Below, one piece after another: positions 17,925 through 25,134 of a DNA stretch of 64,000 nucleotides. Every line of letters starts with the position of its first letter. The first letter of the stretch is position 1. Below the pieces are notes generated by a model that worked only from the letters and a program-made list of their open reading frames with translations, did no database searches and had not been told where the DNA came from. The DNA is from Zoogloea dura. Lineage in GTDB: Bacteria; Pseudomonadota; Gammaproteobacteria; Burkholderiales; Rhodocyclaceae. The stretch is from contig NZ_JABBGA010000007.1 of NCBI RefSeq assembly GCF_012927165.1, positions 1 to 64,000 on the forward strand, written 5' to 3'. A program made the position numbers and the translations under genes.

Positions 17925-19847
17925 ATGCGGGAGAGGCCAGTGCCACTTGATTGGACGCTCATAAACCACGATGCCCTGAAGTTGATTGACTTTGACGGCC
18001 TGCTCTGCGGCGTCGAGCGGTTCGATTGCAATACTTTCCGCGACGAGGTCTCCCGCGTTGAGCGTGAAGAGGGGCGATGGAGTGCCGAGCAACGTGAGTG
18101 CCTGCGATTTGTGGGCGCCGTGTTGACCATGATGCTGAGGGCAGACCAACCGGCCGAGCCCTTCGGTCCCATGTTCGTCATGGACGGTCAGCGCAGCGCC
18201 ATCCCAGCTGACTTTCCGAAGGAGGAACTCCTCAGCTTGCAGGCGTGGGCGCTATCGTTGCAAGACCCGGAGCTTCGGGCGCGGTTCCTGGATGTGCTGT
18301 GGATTCAAGCGCGCTCCTTTCCTGCGGCGCAAGGCGCCGTGGATGCTTACATTGCTTCTGCCTTGCGGCTTGAGCATCCCAAAGATTGGTCCTCATGCCA
18401 TAAGCGTCTGGAGCGAGCGCTGCGACTGGCTGCTGGGCTGGGTAAAGGCGGAGCTGACCTGCGCCTGCGTGTGCTGAGCGAGATTGAGGCTATGCTGCAT
18501 CGCCACCGCGGCACCGACCCGCTCTACCTGACGCTGCGACTCACGCGGTTGCTGTTGGAGTTCAAGCATGGAGATGCCTGCCAGTTCGCTGGCTTTGCCT
18601 TAGCCGCGGCTGCATCCGCTGAGGCAGCCAATGACTTCTGGCGGGCGAAGGATTACTACCAACTCACAGCCGACTGCCACCGAGCTGGGGGTGATGCTGC
18701 GGCCGAAGGTCCGGCGCTGCGGCAATCCGCAGAATGCCTTGTTAAGGAGTCCGAGCTTGCATACAAGCAACTCGGGCGCGGCGCGATTACTGCGGCTTCG
18801 GTTTTGTCCGACGCGGTGGAGGCGATGCGCCAAGCACCAGGAGGGCGTGACCGCGCTGCGGAGTTGCATGAAAGGCTATTGGTGCTACAACAGGAGTCGC
18901 TGACGGAGCTAAAGCCGCTATCAAGTAGCGTGGATGCCGAGGCACTTGTAAAAATCGCAGTGACTGCCGTTCGAGACAAGTCCCTCGCGGAGGCAATCCT
19001 TGCTCTCTGCAAGATGGTGAAACCACCGTCCATTTCTAAGCTCAAGCAAGATGTTCACGAGCAGGCGCGCGTCGCGGTGCTCGGCAGCCTTTTCTCCAGC
19101 GAGGTTCTCAACTCACGAGGCCGAGTTGTTGCGCGACCACCTAGGCTAGAGGCCGGAGCAAACGACCCGAAGGATGATGGTCTGCGCTGGCGCATGTTCC
19201 GCAATGCGCACCTGACCCGTAGCCTTAACGTCCAAGCAATGCTGAATCCGGCCAGGCTGGAAGTCCTCTCCGCTCATGGGCCTGACCGACTCGACTTGGC
19301 CAGCTTGATTCAATACAGCCCTTGGATTCCGCCTGGTCACGCTGAAAGTATCTTGAGGGCACTGCTGGCAGGCTTTCAGGGGGACATGCTGGTTGCTGGA
19401 CATTTAATCCCATCGCAACTCGAAGCGATGGTACGCCATGTCGTAGAGTCTCGCGGCGGTGCTACTTCGATGCTCGAGCCGGGGGGGCTTCAACCTGAAC
19501 GGCCTTTGAGCGCGCTGCTCGAGACCCCGGAAGCTGCACAGGCGTTCGGCGCAGACGGTGTGTTTGAGTTACAGGGTCTCCTTGTTGATCCTCTGGGCAC
19601 TAACCTTCGAAACGAAGTGGCCCATGGACTGCGAGACGACTCGGGTATGTTTGACTATGAGGTGTTGTATGCGTGGTGGCTCTTGCTCAAGTTCTGCGTG
19701 TTGACGTCCAAGTTGGTGGAGCGCCAACAAACGGCTATGGTCACAACTGCCTTGCCCGCGAAGGACGGGGGGCAGGAAGGAGCTCCTACTGGCGAGAGAG
19801 ATGCGAACTCGTTGGATGGTGTAACGAAGGACAGAGGAGAAAAGTGA
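17925..19847 (+). CDS. DUF4209-type protein with HEPN-like R-x4-H motif
   Basis: A 640-aa, mostly helical soluble protein. The C-terminal ~150 residues (HLIPSQLEAMVRHVV, then NLRNEVAHGLRDD near residue 565, then an aromatic-rich helix with LYAWWLLLKF) match my memory of DUF4209. RNEVAH has the R-x4-H spacing of HEPN ribonuclease active sites, so an RNase or toxin role is plausible but not shown. A charged ~35-residue tail follows. ATG 17925 is used although AGGA abuts it; GTG 17940 after GGAGAGG is an alternative. The stop overlaps the next start (TGATG), so the pair is translationally coupled. Its place behind an SMC-like ATPase fits a sensor-plus-effector arrangement. Confidence 0.65.
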   Translation: MRERPVPLDWTLINHDALKLIDFDGLLCGVERFDCNTFRDEVSRVEREEGRWSAEQRECLRFVGAVLTMMLRADQPAEPFGPMFVMDGQRSAIPADFPKEELLSLQAWALSLQDPELRARFLDVLWIQARSFPAAQGAVDAYIASALRLEHPKDWSSCHKRLERALRLAAGLGKGGADLRLRVLSEIEAMLHRHRGTDPLYLTLRLTRLLLEFKHGDACQFAGFALAAAASAEAANDFWRAKDYYQLTADCHRAGGDAAAEGPALRQSAECLVKESELAYKQLGRGAITAASVLSDAVEAMRQAPGGRDRAAELHERLLVLQQESLTELKPLSSSVDAEALVKIAVTAVRDKSLAEAILALCKMVKPPSISKLKQDVHEQARVAVLGSLFSSEVLNSRGRVVARPPRLEAGANDPKDDGLRWRMFRNAHLTRSLNVQAMLNPARLEVLSAHGPDRLDLASLIQYSPWIPPGHAESILRALLAGFQGDMLVAGHLIPSQLEAMVRHVVESRGGATSMLEPGGLQPERPLSALLETPEAAQAFGADGVFELQGLLVDPLGTNLRNEVAHGLRDDSGMFDYEVLYAWWLLLKFCVLTSKLVERQQTAMVTTALPAKDGGQEGAPTGERDANSLDGVTKDRGEK

Positions 19848-20269
19848 TGTCTGAAGCTAAGTTACGACCACTGAGCAATCCCGAAGTTTGCCTAAATCTG
19901 TGGGCCTATGCGGACGAAGGCGGCTGTATCGCGCGCGTCGCTGCTCGCGCCTACGTGCTGGATGGCGACGACGATGACAAGTTGTCCGTTCTTCATCGAC
20001 TCGCGGCCTCTGACTTTATTTATTCTGAATGGATGAGGGTCTCCAAGCAATTCGCTGTCCATGGCGCAGGCGGTGAGCGCATGGCGGGTGTGTTGTTCGA
20101 GCCGCTTTTTAAGAGGCTGGAAAAGTCAATTCCTCAGCAGGTTCGCGTCGGCAAGAATGGCTATGAGGCTTTCAGCCTATCGCTCCCAGATGACCCGCTA
20201 ACAGTGACTACGGTAGTGATGGAGTTTGAGGATGGGCGGTTGGTGCCTATGGTGTCGAGAGCAGGCTGA
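19847..20269 (+). CDS. Small unknown protein of the defence cluster, 140 aa
   Basis: Starts at ATG 19847, overlapping the stop of the upstream gene by one base, with AGAGGAGA just upstream; the frame stays open further upstream but that part lies inside the previous gene. The protein is acidic and mixed alpha/beta, with LHRLAASDFIYSEWMRVSKQF in the middle and a VTTVVMEFEDGRLVP strand region near the end. I recognise no family. Coupling to the DUF4209 gene suggests a subunit or antitoxin-like partner. By position it could be the middle component of a three-component ABC-ATPase defence module, but no signature was found. Confidence 0.7.
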   Translation: MSEAKLRPLSNPEVCLNLWAYADEGGCIARVAARAYVLDGDDDDKLSVLHRLAASDFIYSEWMRVSKQFAVHGAGGERMAGVLFEPLFKRLEKSIPQQVRVGKNGYEAFSLSLPDDPLTVTTVVMEFEDGRLVPMVSRAG

Positions 20270-20437
20270 TGTCCGAAATGGTTTGAAGGAGCTTACCTGC
20301 AGCCTTGGCGCCCTCATTACAGATATTATTGGCTTGTCCAGCATCCCGCAACCCGTTGTTTTGGCCACCTGAAAGGTCCGCGAGCTCTTCGATTCGATGT
20401 GACGGGGCTGTCGGCGTTTGACGGGGAAAGGAGCCTA

Positions 20438-21244
20438 ATGGCTTTGATCGGATTTGCCCTCGAACGTACGCGTGTCGCGAAAGCGACCGCGGATGCGGGT
20501 TTCGACCTGACTTGTCAGGAAGAGGGAGACTGGCTGATTTTTCGCTCTACTGCGTTTCCAGCCTCTCTCGGTGTTGCCCTGAGGGAGAACGAGGCCCAGC
20601 TGCAGTTCGAGCTAGGAGTGTCCGACCCCGCGGTTGGTAACCGGCTGATTGACGAGTTTCACCTGTCATCGGTGCCCGAAACCGGAGTTTGGTCCGTAAG
20701 GATGGATGGTATTCCGGACTACGGCCATCTCTACGAGGTATTGATTCGGGCCGGTGAATTGGCCCGCGTGGTCAGTCAGTCAGGGCTACGTGAGTTCCGG
20801 TCTGCCCACGTCATTCCACCAAATGGAACCGAAGTTCTAAGGGAGATCACCCAGCGGGTGGGACAGGACATCTTTCGACGCTCACTTATCGACTACTGGG
20901 GAGGCCGGTGCGCCGTAACTGGGTTTGATGTCGTCGAGTTGCTTCGGGCTTCACACATCAAACCTTGGTCTGTGTGTGGGAGTGACATTGAGAGGCTGGA
21001 CGTGTTTAACGGACTCCTGCTCGTGCCTCATCTGGATGCCTTGTTTGACAGAGGATTGCTTACCTTCTCTGATGAAGGAGCGTTGTTGCGGTCACCCACT
21101 TTGGGGTCGGAGCAGTGGGAGGCCCTGGGACTGGCCGACCGGCGGCTTCGGCTTCTTTCGGTGGCGGGAGGTCATCGCACCTACTTGGCGTGGCACCGGA
21201 CCAACCTTTTTCGTGACTGTTCGGTTGGTTCTGTAGATGGCTGA
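20438..21244 (+). CDS. HNH endonuclease, 268 aa
   Basis: The C-terminal ~110 residues contain a classic HNH core: YWGGRCAVTG, then ASHIKPW (first His), FNGLLLVPHLDALFDRG (Asn and final His), the metal-dependent nuclease arrangement of defence and restriction HNH proteins. The N-terminal ~150 residues form an unknown, probably sensing or dimerising, domain. ATG 20438 is chosen because GGAAAGGAG lies 5-6 bp upstream; an upstream in-frame GTG at 20399 has none. A 168-bp gap separates it from the previous gene, so it may have its own promoter. Its stop overlaps the start of the next small ORF. It is the most obvious DNA-cutting effector in the cluster. Confidence 0.8.
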   Translation: MALIGFALERTRVAKATADAGFDLTCQEEGDWLIFRSTAFPASLGVALRENEAQLQFELGVSDPAVGNRLIDEFHLSSVPETGVWSVRMDGIPDYGHLYEVLIRAGELARVVSQSGLREFRSAHVIPPNGTEVLREITQRVGQDIFRRSLIDYWGGRCAVTGFDVVELLRASHIKPWSVCGSDIERLDVFNGLLLVPHLDALFDRGLLTFSDEGALLRSPTLGSEQWEALGLADRRLRLLSVAGGHRTYLAWHRTNLFRDCSVGSVDG

Positions 21245-21545
21245 AAAACGCGGAGTATTCCTGAATCCGTTTGGCGGGCGACCGGCCCCAATACAGTTGA
21301 CCAGGCAATTTATGCTCTCTCCAGCTGTATTCATGAAGTTGATGGGAGTCCCCTTCAATAAGGCCCTCAAAGAGTTGGGGGTAGAGTCCACCGTTAAGAG
21401 CATCAAATACCACCAGAAACGAGGACAGGACGTGCCGGCGCGTCTTGTCAACGAGCTGTTGCAGCTATGGGCCAGAGGATGTACTCGGCCCTCATGGGGA
21501 GTGGGGATGCTTCTTGCAGGGAGTGTGGTTGCGCAAGACGGATGA
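21237..21545 (+). CDS. Small unknown ORF, possibly the 5' part of a frameshifted gene
   Basis: A 102-aa frame whose ATG overlaps the HNH stop by 8 bp. It is basic and helical (FMLSPAVFMKLMGVPFNKAL, KSIKYHQKRGQ, RLVNELLQLWARG) and looks like real protein almost to its end. The following ORF overlaps it by up to 100 bp in the +1 frame and has no good start of its own. The two together may be one gene of ~365 codons with a frameshift (mutation, sequencing error or programmed), or two coupled genes. No family recognised. Confidence 0.5.
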   Translation: MAEKRGVFLNPFGGRPAPIQLTRQFMLSPAVFMKLMGVPFNKALKELGVESTVKSIKYHQKRGQDVPARLVNELLQLWARGCTRPSWGVGMLLAGSVVAQDG

Positions 21546-22338
21546 GGAGCGCTCTTATTCAAGTCACTATCTTATGACTCTCTCTGAAGCGCTATGGAAC
21601 CCGGAAACGCTAATTCAGAGCGGTGAATTTGCAGCGGCGGCCAGGGGTTTATACCGAAACAAAGTCACTGCCGAGCTGGCCTCACCTGAAATGTATTTTG
21701 CTCTAGCGGCTGTAACATCGAGACGGCGGCTTGTGTGTGTGCAGTGGGCTATTACCTTAGAGACCACAATGTCTTTGCTGGCTGCTTGGTGTGTCGGCAT
21801 GCAAATGAAGTCAAGTGATGAAATAACGCATGACCTCACGAGCCTAATCGCCGATGAGGATGGACGACGTGTGGGATTTGGCCGCTCATTCTTTCGGTTC
21901 TTGATGCACCTTGCTAAGCAAAAGTCGATGGGGGCGCTTAGTGACCACCTATCGCAAGTGGATGATTCTATTGATATTCAAACCTTGAAGCGCTGGAGCG
22001 CCGGACAGACACTACCCGATGAGACTCAGGTGCGAGTAATCATCCAGCGGTGTTGTCCTGATGATGAGGAACGCATCATGAGCATGCATTGGGCGATGCG
22101 CTGTCTGTCACTTCTGGGCTACATTTCGGAGTCCTTCGTGAGTAATGCCGTTTTGCATGCAAAGACTCCGGGTGCTCAGGAGCAATGTGCCCCATGGCCA
22201 TACTTTCCGTTTGGCTATGAGAGCTTCCATGATTGGGCTGCCGGACGCCTACCTTTCTGGTGCCAATACCATCTGGACAAGCTTGCGGCGGCCAAGATAA
22301 ATCCAGCCGCAAGCTTAGAAGGCGGAGCTAATGACTAG
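21523..22338 (+). CDS. Unknown protein, last gene of the defence cluster
   Basis: About 271 aa if GTG 21523 is used; the frame is open from ATG 21445, and ATG 21574 (MTLSEALWNPE) is another option. None has a convincing ribosome binding site, which supports coupling to, or a frameshift from, the preceding ORF. The protein is helical and cytosolic, with SFFRFLMHLAKQKSMGALSD and LKRWSAGQTLPDETQVRVII; the latter reads like a small HTH-type segment (LKRWSxGxxLP). No catalytic motif seen. The following small gene is on the opposite strand, so the cluster ends here. Confidence 0.55.
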   Translation: MWLRKTDEERSYSSHYLMTLSEALWNPETLIQSGEFAAAARGLYRNKVTAELASPEMYFALAAVTSRRRLVCVQWAITLETTMSLLAAWCVGMQMKSSDEITHDLTSLIADEDGRRVGFGRSFFRFLMHLAKQKSMGALSDHLSQVDDSIDIQTLKRWSAGQTLPDETQVRVIIQRCCPDDEERIMSMHWAMRCLSLLGYISESFVSNAVLHAKTPGAQEQCAPWPYFPFGYESFHDWAAGRLPFWCQYHLDKLAAAKINPAASLEGGAND

Positions 22339-22343
22339 CAGAT

Positions 22344-22526
22344 TTATTTGCTGCCGCGTGCTGGAGCATTGCCTCGTCCACCACCGGAAGGCTGCCCCGT
22401 CGTGCTCGGCCAGTTTCCGCCAGGGAGGCCGTTCGCCGGTCGCCCGCCTCCGCCACTCGGGCGACCTCCTTGATGCCCACTTCCGCTTCCGCTGCGACCA
22501 CTATTACCGTTGGTACCCTTGCTCAT
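22344..22526 (-). CDS. Small Gly/Ser-rich protein, 60 aa
   Basis: Starts at ATG 22526 behind AAGGAGA with 6-bp spacing, a strong ribosome binding site that decides against the longer frame. The sequence is almost wholly Gly, Ser, Asn, Pro and Arg (SGRSGSGSGHQGGRPSGGGG in the middle) and must be disordered. Small Gly-rich proteins of this sort occur in betaproteobacterial mobile elements, with no function known to me. The gene points away from the defence cluster and ends 5 bp from it. Confidence 0.65.
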   Translation of the reverse strand: MSKGTNGNSGRSGSGSGHQGGRPSGGGGRPANGLPGGNWPSTTGQPSGGGRGNAPARGSK

Positions 22527-22543
22527 GATGTTCTCCTTGGTTA

Positions 22544-22560
22544 TGCCGGTCACTCCGGCA
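22544..22560 (-). other. Short hairpin just upstream of the Gly-rich gene
   Basis: TGCCGG-TCACT-CCGGCA forms a 6-bp perfect stem ending ~18 bp before the start codon on the minus strand. No T-run follows, so it is more likely a leader hairpin or mRNA stabiliser than a terminator. Confidence 0.35.
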
Positions 22561-22728
22561 AGGACAAGTATCGATAGAACATCCCGAGTTGTCGGTAGCA
22601 GGGTTTGGAAAAAATGAAGGAGGTTTTTCGGGCACCGACCGGCACATTGGAGCCAGCGCCGAATCGGCGTAATGGTGCCAGACTCACTCAGACGGACGTC
22701 TCGACCTTTCGCAGCACACCGCGAGTAG

Positions 22729-22824
22729 CTGGGCCTGTTCGACGACGAACTGCTGGAAGTTCGGCCAGAGTGGAAGCGCCAGAGGAACTTTGTAAAGCTG
22801 CTCGATGCATTGAGAGGGCGCTGA
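22729..22824 (+). pseudogene. Possible gene remnant (C-terminal fragment)
   Basis: Directly after a TAG (22726-22728), the frame reads LGLFDDELLEVRPEWKRQR and ends LLDALRGR then TGA, which looks like the natural end of a protein. There is no start codon and the upstream part is interrupted by the TAG, so this seems to be the tail of a decayed gene. The parent family is not recognised. Confidence 0.3.
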
Positions 22825-22887
22825 TGGCTCAAGGAATCGGATATCGGGACGAGGGGGCACGCTCCCTCGTCCCGGCCCGATGATGAA

Positions 22888-23250
22888 CTACTCAGCCTGC
22901 GGATCCGACTTCCGTTCCGCGCTATTCCTCTCGATCGCCTGCAGCAGGCTGAAGCCGCTCACTGTACACAGCCAGACCAGTCCCCACGCAGCCTCCTCCC
23001 CCGCGTTCAGCCAGAAGAACCCGCTGAGCAGCGTCGAGAGCGCGGCCACGATGATGCGTGGCACAGGCTGGGGCACCCAGGACAGCACCGCAGAGGCCAG
23101 CGAGCTCATCAGCAGGACGTAAGCGATCCCGCCAACGTGACTGCCGGTCCGGTGGAAGTTCATGTCCCCCATCGAGAACGCCATCCAGGGCATGAACCAC
23201 AACAGCACGCCGACGATTCCCAGCAGTGTTCCAACGACGCGTTTGTCCAT
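22888..23250 (-). CDS. Small integral membrane protein, 120 aa
   Basis: ATG 23250 is used because AAGGAGACACCTGAA precedes it; the longer frame adds 18 unlikely residues. About four hydrophobic helices are visible: VVGTLLGIVGVLLWFMPWMA, GIAYVLLMSSLASAVLSW, IIVAALSTLLSGFFW and WGLVWLCTVSGFSLL, followed by a charged cytosolic tail. No family is recognised. It lies downstream of the lipoprotein gene with a 22-bp gap, so the two are probably one operon, perhaps entry exclusion or envelope genes of the element (inference). Confidence 0.65.
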   Translation of the reverse strand: MDKRVVGTLLGIVGVLLWFMPWMAFSMGDMNFHRTGSHVGGIAYVLLMSSLASAVLSWVPQPVPRIIVAALSTLLSGFFWLNAGEEAAWGLVWLCTVSGFSLLQAIERNSAERKSDPQAE

Positions 23251-23272
23251 TTCAGGTGTCTCCTTCCTGGGC

Positions 23273-23926
23273 TTACTTGCCGGCACTCTCGGCCTGGTTA
23301 ACAAACGCCCCTTTGAAATCCTCAGGGATGTAGCTATCGATCACCGTCACCTTCCCCCCGACTGCCTCGGCCGCGGCGCGGACGTTATTCATCGTGCGAG
23401 GGATGAACTGGCTCGAGTCCCCGATCAGCGAGCGCCCGACCGCGGCGCTGATCCCCTGCGGGGTCAAGCCGCTGTTCGCTCGCACGAAGGTCGCGTGGAT
23501 ATCGATGTGGTAGCCATCCTTGTAGGGCAGGACGCACAGGAAGAAGGTCGTCTGCTCACCGTACTGCGCCATGCTGGTGTTATCGGTAGAAACCGTCATC
23601 AGCGCATTCTTGCAGACCGGAACGCGGATGCTCTGGGCCTGGGACGCCAGCAGCGCGCCCATCCTGGAATTCGCAAACGGATCCTGGAGCTCGAAGCGCC
23701 CTGGTGTGGCCGGCAGCTCCGCGGGGGGAATCTCACGATTCACCCGCAGTTTGCTGGCACTCTTCTGCACGCCATCGAGCACCGCCTTCAGAAACAGATT
23801 CCGGTCGAGCGTGGCGGGTTTGACGTCGTAAATCACGAAGGTCGATTCGGTGTGAACCGTGGGCTTCATCGAGGCACAGCCGGTCAGAGCGAGGCCGAGC
23901 ACCAATGCGGTCGTCATCTTGTACAT
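23273..23926 (-). CDS. Predicted lipoprotein, 217 aa
   Basis: Starts at ATG 23926 behind AAGGAT. The N-terminus MYKMTTALVLGLALTGCASM is a lipoprotein signal with lipobox LTGC, so the mature protein should be lipid-anchored in the envelope. The rest is soluble, with VHTESTFVIYDVKP and ATFVRANSGLTPQGIS, and no enzyme motif. It is divergent from the XRE gene at 24104. The 177-bp gap between them holds a pair of CTAAG palindromes, so this gene is likely controlled by that regulator. Confidence 0.7.
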   Translation of the reverse strand: MYKMTTALVLGLALTGCASMKPTVHTESTFVIYDVKPATLDRNLFLKAVLDGVQKSASKLRVNREIPPAELPATPGRFELQDPFANSRMGALLASQAQSIRVPVCKNALMTVSTDNTSMAQYGEQTTFFLCVLPYKDGYHIDIHATFVRANSGLTPQGISAAVGRSLIGDSSQFIPRTMNNVRAAAEAVGGKVTVIDSYIPEDFKGAFVNQAESAGK

Positions 23927-24032
23927 GGTTTGATCCTTATTGATATTCAATGTGTGGGCCGTCGTGTGAGCGAACTTCGTCGCAGTCAAAAGCCACGGAG
24001 GCCCGGGTTGGGTGGGTCTTATGACCACAAAG

Positions 24033-24081
24033 CTAAGGATTCCTTAGTATGCCATAGGCGTCCTTCCTAAGAATCTCTTAG
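24033..24081. promoter_or_regulatory. Paired operator palindromes between lipoprotein and XRE genes
   Basis: CTAAGGATTCCTTAG (24033-24047) is a perfect 15-bp palindrome and CTAAGAATCTCTTAG (24067-24081) a close second copy with conserved arms CTAAG/CTTAG, 34 bp apart start to start (about three helical turns). They sit in the divergent intergenic region 23 bp before the XRE start, the expected place for autoregulation. Confidence 0.75.
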
Positions 24082-24103
24082 TCCTCAAGCGCGGGGGACG
24101 GGG

Positions 24104-24418
24104 ATGGAAGAGAAGTCAGTGTTTGCCAGGCGGCTACGGGCGGCCCGGGAGGCGAGAGGCGTATCGCAAAAGCAGCTCGGCATCCTGGCCGGGATTGACC
24201 AGTTCGTTGCCAGTGCGCGGATCAACCAGTACGAGCGGGGCAAGCATGTGCCGGACGTGCAGACGGCGCAGCGGCTGGCCGCAGAACTGAGTGTTCCGGT
24301 CTCCTGCTTGTACGAGCCGGATGACGACCTGGCGGAACTGATCCGGCTCTTGGGAGGGTGCTCCCGGGACCAGCTCCGCCAGTTGATCACCCAGCTCGAG
24401 ACCCTCCAAAGCGCCTGA
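24104..24418 (+). CDS. XRE-family transcriptional regulator, 104 aa
   Basis: The N-terminal two-thirds is a Cro/C1 helix-turn-helix: FARRLRAAREARGVSQKQLG, QFVASARINQYERGKHVPD and TAQRLAAELSVPVSCLYEPD. A short helical C-terminus (LAELIRLLGG...QLITQLETL) probably dimerises. The recognition helix is preceded by a slightly extended turn (GIDQFVASARINQYERG), which is common in regulators of integrative elements. Two CTAAG palindromes upstream are its likely operators and would control this gene and the divergent lipoprotein/membrane-protein pair. Confidence 0.85.
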   Translation: MEEKSVFARRLRAAREARGVSQKQLGILAGIDQFVASARINQYERGKHVPDVQTAQRLAAELSVPVSCLYEPDDDLAELIRLLGGCSRDQLRQLITQLETLQSA

Positions 24419-24435
24419 GCCTGGCTACACGCCGT

Positions 24436-25002
24436 CTATGTCGGCCCCGACTCCCGTTGTCGGTACAGCGCCTCGATGTGCGCCCGGCACCGCGCATGCA
24501 TCCGCTGGATCGCACCCAGGACACTGAGCGGTGCGCGGCGCATCGCCCCGGTCCGCTCCGCGTGGCCCGCGTCGGTCAGTGCCCCCTGTACCCACAGGGC
24601 GTCCAGCAGCTGGATGGCGAGATCGGCGCGGAGGAAGAGGTCCGCGTAAGCGCTCGCCAGGGGCGTGCGGATATCGGCGCTCAAAAGCTCGACCCGGCCA
24701 GATTCGCCCACCTGCAGGCCGGCGGCGTCGAGCTGGGTCCGCGTCCAGTCGATCATCTTCTCGACCTTGTGGCCCTGCTGCGCGATGCAGTCCTTCAGAT
24801 GTTCCAATTCCTCCAGGGGGTAGGCATCCCGCAGGACGTTGGGCGCATAGACGCACACCGCGTACAGGCGGCGACTGGCCTCTTCAAAGTTCCACTTCCA
24901 GACGCCGATCAGGCGCGGATTGGCGAGATCGACGGTTCGGGTGATACAGGTGCCACGCAGGGTCCGAGATTGAGGACGAGCGCGGTCATCATGTTGATCC
25001 AT
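24436..25002 (-). CDS. Hypothetical mobile-element protein, 188 aa
   Basis: ATG 25002 (MDQHDDRARPQS) follows TTGGAGATTCTC, a good ribosome binding site; an upstream TTG would add four residues. The sequence is helical and cytosolic, with VWKWNFEEASRRLYAVCVYA near residue 35 and LLSADIRTPLASAYADLFLRAD near 110. Its layout recalls DUF1845-type proteins of integrative conjugative elements, but I cannot confirm the family. It is convergent with the XRE gene at 24104-24418 and follows the HD-domain gene on the same strand after a ~130-bp gap. Confidence 0.6.
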   Translation of the reverse strand: MDQHDDRARPQSRTLRGTCITRTVDLANPRLIGVWKWNFEEASRRLYAVCVYAPNVLRDAYPLEELEHLKDCIAQQGHKVEKMIDWTRTQLDAAGLQVGESGRVELLSADIRTPLASAYADLFLRADLAIQLLDALWVQGALTDAGHAERTGAMRRAPLSVLGAIQRMHARCRAHIEALYRQRESGPT

Positions 25003-25134
25003 GAGAATCTCCAAGCAATTACGAAGGGTGGAATGACGGGACGTCCGCTGTCCGGAACAGCATAGCGAAACGTCTCGATTCCCTAAGCGAGCTGCGGGCG
25101 CCGCCGCGGGTGGGTCGCGGCAGCACGGCCAGCC

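Noticed and set aside
22605..22883. 92-aa plus-strand frame
   Set aside because: Low-complexity start and no motif; a different frame in the same stretch holds a better protein-like remnant.
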